From: Enterobacter cloacae complex sp. ECNIH7
GTDB lineage: Bacteria; Pseudomonadota; Gammaproteobacteria; Enterobacterales; Enterobacteriaceae
Direction: 5' to 3'
DNA length: 64,000 nucleotides
Assembly: GCF_002208095.1 (NCBI RefSeq)
Contig: NZ_CP017990.1
Location: 4,216,001 to 4,280,000 of the forward strand
A program made the translations under genes and the position numbers. Below the pieces are notes generated by a model. The model made no database searches and was not told where the DNA came from. It saw only the letters and a list, made by a program, of their open reading frames with translations. This document shows positions 1 through 8,379 of the stretch, one piece after another (the stretch's first letter is position 1; each line of letters opens with the position of its first letter).

Positions 1-2683
1 CCTGTGATTTCCACAGTAAATAATGCAGTTCGTTGAGAATATTTGACCTTACATCTGATACAGACGGAAAATCTCCGTAGAAATTACGATTTATCTCTCT
101 GGAAACATACTCTTTGGAAACATTGCCTGAGATAAATCTGACCTGCCAGTGGCGATTACACTCTGTATCTTGAGAAAAGCTGAAATGTTTAAGTAGAGCA
201 TGTTCAGTCAATATTTCTGGGGATTCTTTTGTAAGACGAATATCGGTATTCCGCAGTCGTTCCTGGTCTACTTCAGCAGCAAGGATATCTGCCATTTTAC
301 TACGACTGAAAACATCAATGTATTTATCCAGAACATCATTAAAAAAAACCACATTCGTTACATAATCTGCTTCTGAAATGATATAGCCTTCATAAGGGAC
401 TGAAGGGTCTCGCTTCAGTCGTTCAAGAATAGAAATTATTCTGTGTTTACTGAAGTAGGAAAACAACCCTCCCGCCAGGGCTTCATTAACACGCTGTGTA
501 ACCTGTTCCGCAGGCCTTGCGAGCTTTATAGCCAGCAAGGCAAACGCCCCGTAGAGACTCCCTAAATCTTCATATACTCCTGTATACATACGCCCAGGAA
601 TGTAAGGCCTTTCATTATATGAGTTCATAACCTCAATGGTTTCGGATAACCCACTGTACCAGCTTGTATTCGTATGCAGATTACAGTGCTCAATTCTCAG
701 TATCATGTCAATGATATCGACAGAACATCTGAATGCAGGCGTCAGCGTGTCATGTGTATCTCTATCTTCATATAATTCAGACATAATGAGATGATTCACA
801 AGATCGGCTAAGTCTATATTTTTTTGCGGTTCAAAATGCGCAATAAGATACCCTGCCATTAACAACCGCAAATCAGATAAGGCATTTGAAAATATAATGG
901 ACAAGGCCGCATCTTTTTTATACAGGCTGCCCCTGAGTAACATATCCCACTGCGGATCAGTCTCCTTCTGGGACAGATAATCCGGAGTCAGGAAGAAACT
1001 GTGCCAGCGGTACTCTTCCTCCCAGTACCGTGTAAACCGGCTCTGATTAAACCAGAGGCAGAGAACGTCGTGAGCATATCGCACGGAAGAGGCATTATCG
1101 GCAACCACTGACGGAATAAGAAGCCTGGCGGTATTATGCAGATGATACATCAGGCGGCCAGAAGAATCTTCACTCCCGGGTTTGCCAGTGATCGTGGTCA
1201 TACTCCAGCCTTCCCACAGTCCGATATACTCGCGGATAAGGGCCTGGTGAGTCAGCTCCTGGCTGGCCGAGAGGGGGCCCCCCAGTCCCGCTTTCCACTC
1301 GTTTAACACATGCCACACCCTGAAAAGCGAAAGTAAAAACTGTCTGAAATCGGTAAAACACGTGCTCTGTGTTTTTCTGTACACTTGCAATGGAATGGCC
1401 ATCGATTCACGGAAATATTCGCCTGAATATTCCGTTGATTTTACGGATTCACGAAAAAACTTTCTCAATTCATAATGGAATGAATCACTGAAAGTATGGC
1501 TAAAACCTGATTCTTTTACTTCATCCAGATAATTTTTATCGACCCCGTAATTGTAACTTCTTTTGATAGAGGTATAGGTATCTGTTAATCGTTCAATCCC
1601 TGTTCTGAAGACGCTAATATTTTTATCGTTAAGTGCATCGTAAGCCTCACCAAAGAAATCAAAAGTAATATCATCCAGATCCCTTTTGTTCTCAGGGCGC
1701 CCTGTTACAATACAACGGCTAAATAACCACCGCCACAATCCTGAAACAGGCTTGATATTTCTCGATGACAATAAAGTCAGTTCACCAGAACGAACACCAA
1801 AGGAGGGCAAAATGATAATTTCCGCATCCTGCCCATCTACCGCCTCTAGCCTTCTCAGCAGAAATAAAAATGGCCTAACATAAATATCTGTAACAACATC
1901 ACCTTTACTGATATTAGATTTAACATGAAGCATGTCGTCTTTCTCAGAGATTGAGTAAGGCAGTGTTTTAATATTACCGAGGTAATTTTCACCTACGTTA
2001 GCCCCCGGGTAGCGCAGCCACGCCAGAATATATGCTTTTTGAATGTAGTCATCCACTATCTGAGACAAAAAAAACTTATTCATTAGTCGATCGCGCTTGC
2101 TCTCATCCAGGACATTCAGACTGGAGACGAAGAACCAGATAGACAGAATAATATTGAAAAGCATCCACACAAAAGCAGTAACGGCGAAAGCTGTATTAAG
2201 GTATCTGTCACCAACAGATAACGTCATACCGCCCAACACAATAAATGCGGCAAGTGACAGTCCACTCAGACCAGCAAACAAATATCCGGAATGAAGTTGA
2301 TATGCTGATTGGATATGGATCCTTGCTGATTTTTTTTGAAACAGAACACTTATAAGGCCCACGACAAGTGGAAAAACGATACCGATAATAGTCAACTGGC
2401 TACCCAGTAAATTAGACATCCAACCTGAAAGCGTGGTAATACCCTTGAAATGCTGCAGAGCGAAAGGTAGTAGTACAGGGCGAAAATATTCGACCACGCC
2501 AACAGCCGCGAAGGCTGCGGACCAGAGAACCAGCATAGCCCGGATGTAATGGGTGGTGCAGGCAATAAGTATTCTCTCCACCGGGTTCCAGCGTAGTTTT
2601 TTGTAATCCCGGTTCGACTTCAGGCTCCGTCGGAGCTCAGCTCTGACCTGCCATGAGACACTTTTTAGAAGTTTTCCAAACAT
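1..2683 (-). CDS. Large membrane protein of unknown function, 3' end beyond the window
   Basis: The reverse strand is open from an ATG at 2683 to the left edge of the window, giving 894 codons without a stop, so the protein is C-terminally incomplete here. I read it directly in this frame. The N-terminus is basic (MFGKLLKSVSW...) and four hydrophobic segments fall in roughly the first 190 residues, including stretches around AMLVLWSAAFAAVGVV, LTIIGIVFPLVVGLI, LFAGLSGLSLAAFIVL and FAVTAFVWMLFNIILSIWFF. The long remainder is soluble-looking and mixed helical. I recognise no catalytic motif and no family. The gene is divergent from the HEPN gene at 3131 and lies in the accessory end of the ICE, so a cargo role such as defence is possible, but that is inference from position only. 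Confidence 0.75.
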   Translation of the reverse strand, partial: MFGKLLKSVSWQVRAELRRSLKSNRDYKKLRWNPVERILIACTTHYIRAMLVLWSAAFAAVGVVEYFRPVLLPFALQHFKGITTLSGWMSNLLGSQLTIIGIVFPLVVGLISVLFQKKSARIHIQSAYQLHSGYLFAGLSGLSLAAFIVLGGMTLSVGDRYLNTAFAVTAFVWMLFNIILSIWFFVSSLNVLDESKRDRLMNKFFLSQIVDDYIQKAYILAWLRYPGANVGENYLGNIKTLPYSISEKDDMLHVKSNISKGDVVTDIYVRPFLFLLRRLEAVDGQDAEIIILPSFGVRSGELTLLSSRNIKPVSGLWRWLFSRCIVTGRPENKRDLDDITFDFFGEAYDALNDKNISVFRTGIERLTDTYTSIKRSYNYGVDKNYLDEVKESGFSHTFSDSFHYELRKFFRESVKSTEYSGEYFRESMAIPLQVYRKTQSTCFTDFRQFLLSLFRVWHVLNEWKAGLGGPLSASQELTHQALIREYIGLWEGWSMTTITGKPGSEDSSGRLMYHLHNTARLLIPSVVADNASSVRYAHDVLCLWFNQSRFTRYWEEEYRWHSFFLTPDYLSQKETDPQWDMLLRGSLYKKDAALSIIFSNALSDLRLLMAGYLIAHFEPQKNIDLADLVNHLIMSELYEDRDTHDTLTPAFRCSVDIIDMILRIEHCNLHTNTSWYSGLSETIEVMNSYNERPYIPGRMYTGVYEDLGSLYGAFALLAIKLARPAEQVTQRVNEALAGGLFSYFSKHRIISILERLKRDPSVPYEGYIISEADYVTNVVFFNDVLDKYIDVFSRSKMADILAAEVDQERLRNTDIRLTKESPEILTEHALLKHFSFSQDTECNRHWQVRFISGNVSKEYVSREINRNFYGDFPSVSDVRSNILNELHYLLWKSQ

Positions 2684-3130
2684 AGATATCCTGCGTTTTC
2701 CATAAGAAATTTCATGAATAATAAGCGGTAGGGAGCTTTTTTTCTCTGGAAAATGTCACCTGATGCCCTTCATGCAAAGTTCGTCACCCTATTATCCGAT
2801 TTATGCTTTTTTCGGATCGAAGGGAAACAGAACATTGCATAATCAGAGACAAAATCGGAATACAATGCAATTTTAGCAATGATGTAATACTGTGAGCTTT
2901 ACAACCTGCAATTTCTAGGAGTGCCAAGGTGAAACAAGGATCCCGGACTGCTGAAAAAAAAGCCACCAGTAAGGGTGGCTTTCTGAAGATGAGGCCCTGA
3001 GCCTTCCCGGGACTGAGCCACTGACAGAAGGGAGAGCCGTTTTTTTCGGTGACATCCCCCGCATGGCGGCAGATGATTTAAATATGGTATGAATGAATCA
3101 TAACTCACCGTACAAGAGATTTCCAGACCT
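2684..3130. other. Divergent intergenic region between membrane-protein and HEPN genes
   Basis: This 447-bp gap separates two divergent genes, so both promoters should lie here. It is AT-rich between about 2700 and 2900. It contains one clear intrinsic terminator-like hairpin reading leftward (2953-2983). A 23-codon ORF on the + strand has a GTG start at about 2929 behind an AGGAG, and it spans the hairpin. I do not call that ORF a gene. I could not identify a convincing -35/-10 pair for either flanking gene. Confidence 0.5.
2953..2983 (-). terminator. Rho-independent terminator-like hairpin reading leftward
   Basis: The arms AAAGCCACC and GGTGGCTTT pair perfectly around a short loop. On the minus strand the stem is followed by eight T residues (A-run at 2954-2961 on +), the classic intrinsic terminator form. 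No obvious minus-strand gene ends here. It could end a short non-coding transcript started near 3100, or act as an attenuator ahead of the membrane-protein gene that starts 270 bp further on. Confidence 0.6.
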
Positions 3131-4960
3131 ATGCGTATCGACCGACGTCTGAACAGGGACGTGCTTACCGAGCGTCAGCTCTATTTTACTGAATGCTGGT
3201 CCAACTTCTGCCATAAAAACAGCCCGGATACGGACCGTGTCGGATACAGCAATCCACTCAACACAATCCGCGAACTGCTGTTTCTTTACGAAATGGAAGA
3301 TCGTTTCAGTGCCGATAAAAAAAGACTCCGGGTGGCCACAGAACTGCTCGAGTTACTCGAGACCGATCAAGTTCTCAGGAGAGAGGCATTTGAGGACATC
3401 CCCGCTCAACTGGTGAGTCTTCTGGACAGAGATCTGCTGGTTGACCCCACTCGCAGCCCGGTGGAAAAGCGTCCTCGTCTTATCTGTAGCCTCTGCGTAC
3501 AACTGGCGGATATCACCGAGGCCAGTTATATCACTGAGGCTCTTGAGATGCTTGAACAGGAGCTGTTTACAGAGCACCCTCTGGATGAAAACTGTGCGCG
3601 GGATATTTACGCACTGACGAACGGGGTCATGAGTGTGCTCCTCACCCGGGGAATGACGCTTACGGAATGTTACTTGCTGTACATCAATATTTTCAGAAAT
3701 GTGAGTACTGAACCGGACGCTTTCCGGACCGCCTTTCACTCGTTCCGGCAGAAACTGGTAACACCTACCCGGGACGTAACAGTCCGGATGTTTATTATCA
3801 GTGAGAAACTGCACACCCTGCTTAACACGCAAGGACCCACACTGCAGTTCAACGGATGTGTGTTCCGGCCACTTGATGAAGCCCGACAACGCTTCTCCCT
3901 CTCTGTCGATATACCAGTTTGCTCAATGTCTGACACATCTGCCCGTAACATGGCCGGTCAGATGCTTCGTGAATCCCTGGATGTCATTGCCTACATGGTG
4001 GGTAAGGGAGATATCACCGTCCAGAAACAGTTCATGATAATCAGGGATGAAGACGAAGCCGAAGTGCCGCGCTTCGATAATGAAATCGAGGCAAACTCGG
4101 ACCGGTTAACGGACGAGGAGTTTGCGCGCTTTATGGTGGCGATGAACCGGCTATTCACAGATACACCGGATGTGTCCCGTAAAAAAATCAGCTCCGTATT
4201 TCGGTTTTTCCGTAACGGTATTGAAAGCCAGGTTCAGGAGAGTCGTTTCACCGCTTACTGGTCGGCACTTGAATCATTAACGCTAGGGGTTGCCCCTGGC
4301 ACACCATCACATGAACAGCATGTCATCAGCGTTGTGGCTCCCTGCATGGTGCTGGATTATATTGTTAAACAGCTTTTTTCACTAAGAAAAGTGCTTCGCT
4401 TCATCCTGCGAGAACCGGGACACCCCTTACGCACACCAGACATTGCCTCACTTCCACTGGGGCAGCTCTATGCCCTTCTTAAAGATGCAGACCGGGCCCG
4501 GGAGCTTCAGGCAGATTTACAGCACTTTCCGTATGTCATGTACCGAGTGCGTAAGCTTGCCGGGATCTGTGCGTCACCCGAGAAAATGGCGGATAAACTG
4601 CAGCAGCATGCAGAGAAAGTCACCCGGCATCTTCACCGCCTGTATCTGCTGAGAAACACCATCGTGCACAATGCAGGCACCAGCCCGCACATTGACCTGC
4701 TGACGGTGAACCTTGAACACTATCTGCGGGCAACCATCAGCGCGTTGTTTAATATTGTGGTGATCCACCCAACCGTCAGTACCGCTGAGGAAGCATTTAC
4801 CCGGTGCCAGTTTACCAGTGAGTCAGTTTTCAGGGAACTGAACCCCCTTCACGGAATCACTGAAAAAAAACTGTACACAGCCATTGATAATCAGCTGAAA
4901 AATGGGACGCTTTCCCGTAGCGATGCACTTCTGATTGCATGGCTCAATGCTCACCACTGA
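3131..4960 (+). CDS. HEPN-domain protein, possible RNase (609 aa)
   Basis: A 609-aa soluble protein that I do not match to a named family. Near the C-terminus it has the HEPN hallmark R-x4-H: RNTIVH with Arg508 and His513 (codon 508 at 4652). It also has an earlier segment around residues 375-390 (FTAYWSALESLTLG) that resembles the helix before the motif in ApeA-like HEPN proteins. HEPN domains of this kind are usually metal-independent RNases, and several act in phage defence or abortive infection. The N-terminal ~370 residues are mixed helical with no motif I can name and could be a sensor. The gene has its own promoter region on the strand opposite most ICE genes. It converges on the PHP-ATPase gene across a long hairpin at 5009-5047. 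RNase function is inferred from the motif alone. Confidence 0.7.
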   Translation: MRIDRRLNRDVLTERQLYFTECWSNFCHKNSPDTDRVGYSNPLNTIRELLFLYEMEDRFSADKKRLRVATELLELLETDQVLRREAFEDIPAQLVSLLDRDLLVDPTRSPVEKRPRLICSLCVQLADITEASYITEALEMLEQELFTEHPLDENCARDIYALTNGVMSVLLTRGMTLTECYLLYINIFRNVSTEPDAFRTAFHSFRQKLVTPTRDVTVRMFIISEKLHTLLNTQGPTLQFNGCVFRPLDEARQRFSLSVDIPVCSMSDTSARNMAGQMLRESLDVIAYMVGKGDITVQKQFMIIRDEDEAEVPRFDNEIEANSDRLTDEEFARFMVAMNRLFTDTPDVSRKKISSVFRFFRNGIESQVQESRFTAYWSALESLTLGVAPGTPSHEQHVISVVAPCMVLDYIVKQLFSLRKVLRFILREPGHPLRTPDIASLPLGQLYALLKDADRARELQADLQHFPYVMYRVRKLAGICASPEKMADKLQQHAEKVTRHLHRLYLLRNTIVHNAGTSPHIDLLTVNLEHYLRATISALFNIVVIHPTVSTAEEAFTRCQFTSESVFRELNPLHGITEKKLYTAIDNQLKNGTLSRSDALLIAWLNAHH

Positions 4961-5008
4961 CACTCTGGTGACGGCTGTCAGGGGAAAGGGTAACTCACAG
5001 GCCTCATC

Positions 5009-5047
5009 GGCCCCCATCATGCTGCCTCCAACAGCATGATGGGGGCC
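5009..5047. terminator. Long perfect hairpin between convergent genes
   Basis: A 16-bp perfect inverted repeat (arm GGCCCCCATCATGCTG) surrounds a 7-nt loop, placed between the stop of the HEPN gene (4960) and the stop of the PHP-ATPase gene (5131). Its position and symmetry suggest a bidirectional terminator. Neither side has a strong T-run, so termination is inferred from placement and stem strength. Confidence 0.6.
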
Positions 5048-5130
5048 AATGTTCGGGTTTTCAAACACTCAATGGCACGCAGGTGCTACTCTTCTGACAC
5101 GTCTGTCTGCCCTAGGGATGGTACAGTTTC

Positions 5131-7818
5131 TCAGCTTAGTATCCGCTCATAACGGGAACGGAATGCTTTTTCCCCTCCCTCCATTTGTCGGCAAATCAGC
5201 GCCTTCACCGGCGTCTCCTGAAGCGCTCCACAAAGCCCCGGGTACAGGCCAGAGCGGTCGTGTTGCATACTGATAACGTATTCCGCATCACCATTGACGA
5301 CTATTGGGGCAGAATGCGACACGATAATCAGCTGCCGGCGTTTCTTGTTTGCCATGATGGCAGGGATAACGCTCATGCTTAGCATCAGGCAGTCCAGGTC
5401 GTCTTCTGGTTGATCCAGCAGAAGTGGATCGGTGCCATACGACAACAGGAACTGCAACATGCTCGCCCCTTTTTGTCCTGGTGAGGCAGAGGAAATGTCT
5501 TCCATTCCTCCCCCGGGCGTCTGGTAACGAATGTGGATCCCGTCATCCGGATACCAGCATTGCAGGGCATCCAGTTGCGCTTCATTCAGACCTTTAAGGC
5601 GATTTCTGAAAGCACCGTGAAGCTCTGCCCCGGCGCCCGGCTCCTCGCGATTGATAGCAAGATGCAGCGCTTTAAGCTTATCCAGCTCAAGATATTTGCT
5701 TTCCGTAGCCGCTGGCATCGGACTGTACGGACGCAGACTGATAAAGCCGTGAAGCAGCCCGCTTCCGTCACCATTATCATAGATACGTTCGGCAAAGTTG
5801 CCTATGCCGGTTACCGCCTGATAGCCAGATACAGTGTCTTCATACGGGGCACAGAGCGGCAGAATTTTTATTTCCAGCGCGCTGAGAGACAGGGAGGACA
5901 GAAACGCCTTCCGCTTTTCGGTCAGTACCATACGGTGGTTACGCATTTCAGCCAGCAATTCTGCGGACTTCGCTGCGGAGGCAGCAATCGTCCCGTCAAG
6001 ATCGGCGTAATTTCTCAGCTCCGATTTCAGCGACTCGCAACGTGTCATCAGCTCATCGAGGACATTCGGATTGAGCCCCTGCTCCCGTAACGCAATAGCC
6101 TCACGTTGTACGGTTTCCTCCTGGTTGCGGACCACCTCTTCCAGTGCGAGAAGAGAGGGCTCCTGCCTGATGGCATCGAGTTCCGCGGCATAGTCTGACA
6201 ACAGCGTGTCAAGACGCTGTTCATATTGTTGCTGTACGTCCGAAAGACGCGTCATAAATGCTGTCAGTGGTGCAGACGCCTCCACCTGGAGAACCGGGAC
6301 TTGTACTGACTCTTCCGCCTGCGCCCTCAGGCCAGCGACACGCTGTTCATGATGCTCCAGAGGAAGAGTCGCCGCAGACAGTTCAGCCCGGGCCGTGGCC
6401 AGACGGGTGCAAACTGGATAGTACGCACTGGACCGCAACTGACTGACGGCCCGTTCAGCATCAGACAGCTCCCCCTGCAGTGTGCCCGCGATCGTCTGGC
6501 TGGCCAAGTGACCACGCAGCGTGATTTGCTCATTCAGATATTCTCTTTCCAGTTGATCCCAGCGCTCTTTCCAGGCACGTTTGTTGACCACCGGACTCTC
6601 GTCACAGACGCGCAGGAATGCCCCTGTGTCCGACGCCAGCTCGTAGAGCATTTTCTGGCTGTATATCGAGAGGGGAAAACGGTCTGCTGACCAGTGATTG
6701 TCCTGCACCCACTGACCTTCGCTGAAGATATGCAATTCATGACGACCACCGGGCCGCCAGCTGAGCCTGAAATCGGTGCCTTCTTTGCGGAATACACATT
6801 CGATGAAAGAATCCGCCTCCATGCCCATCCCCGTCTGACTGAACTGGCTCAACTTGTTGCTTTGAGACACAGTCAGTCCTTCGGTTTTTCGCATGGCCAG
6901 ACGGATACTTTCGATAAGCGTGGACTTACCACTGCCCCGGGAGCCGATCACCGCGTTGTAAAACGGACTGAACTCGACGGAGGCCCCATTCTGGTCCGCC
7001 GGCCGGCAAAGTCGAGTCCTGAATGTCAGGCTTCGCAAATGTGAAGCTGGTGCCTCCGGAGGGTTATCATCGAACAACACGCAGTTTTCCGGATCGAGTA
7101 ATGCATGCCTGAGACCGTCAAAATCAGGCGCGGACATCTTCAGCCAGCAAGTGCGCACTCCCGCTTGTTCAGGGTGGTGCGCATCTGATCCCCGGAGCCA
7201 TGGCAAATCCGCAATCAGACGCCGGTGAGTCCCGTTCGTAATATCCTCCTCCCTGTGTCTGATCTCCACAGCATGAGGGTTTGCCTGAAAAGCGGCAGCC
7301 AATTCCCCCTGATTAGTAAGGCTTGTCAGAACGCCTTTCGCTGCATCAATGTGTGCGAGGATACAAATCGCTTCCGGGTTACGACGGATATTACTGATGA
7401 TGCCCGCAGGTCCCAGCTGGAGCACAAGCTGATGATTGGGGGTTTCACGCGGAATAGGGAAGTTGTTGTTGCACTGGGCCAGGAGCCGTTCCACCTCGGC
7501 ACTGGTGCTCTGGGTGTGCAACACTGCGAGGATATGGACGTTGCCGGTGGCCGTGAGCTCCACCCCCGGAAACAGAGTCAACGGCCGGAAGTCTGCCAGT
7601 TCACCGGAACTGGCGTCCCGGGACATGTTCGCCAGTTCCGCTTTCAAAACGTCAATCCAGGCCCCACTGTTATGGTCACTAATGACAACACAGTCGACCT
7701 GCTGTCGCATGTAAGCCAGCAGCCATTCCCGGGGCTGGAGATCCGGTACTCTGTAGTCATCTGAGGCCGGGGTATGGTTATGAAAATCAAATTTAAACCA
7801 GCGTGATCCTACCGTCAT
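5131..7818 (-). CDS. PHP-domain / SMC-like ATPase, TrlF type (895 aa)
   Basis: The N-terminus is a PHP phosphoesterase domain: His13-x-His15 (FHNHTP), Asp48-His49 (ISDHNS), and a later SDAHH around residue 215 that fits the metal-binding set. It is followed by an SMC/RecF-like ATPase with Walker A GSRGSGKST (about 288-296), a long charged coiled-coil region (about 400-640), an ABC-type signature SPGQKG, Walker B LLLDQPEDDLD (about residue 800) and an H-loop IVSHS. This architecture matches the TrlF family of AAA-like ATPases, whose members are often found in mobile elements and defence islands. A nucleic-acid-processing nuclease driven by the ATPase is the likely role, but no substrate can be read from the sequence. 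All key motifs are intact, so the gene looks functional. Confidence 0.85.
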   Translation of the reverse strand: MTVGSRWFKFDFHNHTPASDDYRVPDLQPREWLLAYMRQQVDCVVISDHNSGAWIDVLKAELANMSRDASSGELADFRPLTLFPGVELTATGNVHILAVLHTQSTSAEVERLLAQCNNNFPIPRETPNHQLVLQLGPAGIISNIRRNPEAICILAHIDAAKGVLTSLTNQGELAAAFQANPHAVEIRHREEDITNGTHRRLIADLPWLRGSDAHHPEQAGVRTCWLKMSAPDFDGLRHALLDPENCVLFDDNPPEAPASHLRSLTFRTRLCRPADQNGASVEFSPFYNAVIGSRGSGKSTLIESIRLAMRKTEGLTVSQSNKLSQFSQTGMGMEADSFIECVFRKEGTDFRLSWRPGGRHELHIFSEGQWVQDNHWSADRFPLSIYSQKMLYELASDTGAFLRVCDESPVVNKRAWKERWDQLEREYLNEQITLRGHLASQTIAGTLQGELSDAERAVSQLRSSAYYPVCTRLATARAELSAATLPLEHHEQRVAGLRAQAEESVQVPVLQVEASAPLTAFMTRLSDVQQQYEQRLDTLLSDYAAELDAIRQEPSLLALEEVVRNQEETVQREAIALREQGLNPNVLDELMTRCESLKSELRNYADLDGTIAASAAKSAELLAEMRNHRMVLTEKRKAFLSSLSLSALEIKILPLCAPYEDTVSGYQAVTGIGNFAERIYDNGDGSGLLHGFISLRPYSPMPAATESKYLELDKLKALHLAINREEPGAGAELHGAFRNRLKGLNEAQLDALQCWYPDDGIHIRYQTPGGGMEDISSASPGQKGASMLQFLLSYGTDPLLLDQPEDDLDCLMLSMSVIPAIMANKKRRQLIIVSHSAPIVVNGDAEYVISMQHDRSGLYPGLCGALQETPVKALICRQMEGGEKAFRSRYERILS

Positions 7819-7971
7819 TGTTTCTTTTCCATGTGATGCCAGAAGTCATCCCACTATAGAAGCATTCACCTAGTAATCCAGAAACATTTCGTCATATATT
7901 CTTAGGTTGCGGGCTGGAGCTCGCCGCCAAAGAACGCGCAGGTGAGCCGATACCCTCCCCCAATAGCGCTT

Positions 7972-8036
7972 TATAATTTGCGTGTAAAGGGGATTTTTAG
8001 TAGCTTATTTATTAGACAAAAAGACAAAATGAGGAG
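7972..8036 (+). promoter_or_regulatory. Putative -10 box and ribosome-binding site of the interrupted small gene
   Basis: A perfect TATAAT occurs at 7972-7977, but no good -35 hexamer is seen 17 bp upstream. A strong Shine-Dalgarno GAGGAG at 8031-8036 sits 8 nt before the ATG at 8045. Together they support a real, separately transcribed small gene there. Confidence 0.5.
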
Positions 8037-8298
8037 TCGTTGCCATGAGCGAAGACGGTTTCAATAAAGATGACCTAAGCAGCACCTTTGCGCGCTTCAC
8101 CACAAAACGCCGCAATATCGTTTGTGATGAGTCCAAGTTAAAGCGGAAAAAACCTGAGCCAATTGCACTAACCAGTGCAACCAATGCATGTGGAACCTCC
8201 GTACTCGATGGTATAGCAAATATTCTGACCATAACTCCCGAACGTAAAAAACGAAATGACGAATGGAGAGCACGTTGGGAAGAAGAAAGGGCTGAATG

Positions 8299-8307
8299 GG
8301 CAGATCA
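8299..8307. repeat. Left 9-bp target-site duplication of the IS
   Basis: GGCAGATCA directly abuts the left inverted repeat and is repeated exactly at the right end (9623-9631). The 8-9 bp length is the size typical of IS256-family insertion. Confidence 0.95.
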
Positions 8308-8379
8308 GAGTCTGTACATAAATTTGTGTAATTGCCTGATTTTGATATGTTCAATCCAACATCAAAAGCAGGTTAATTT

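Noticed and set aside
2899..3108. 69-aa minus ORF in the divergent region
   Set aside because: It spans the leftward terminator, is low in typical coding features, and covers likely promoter DNA.
3353..3889. 178-aa ORF antisense to the HEPN gene
   Set aside because: It is a mirror frame of a well-supported gene with clear motif, with no independent signals.
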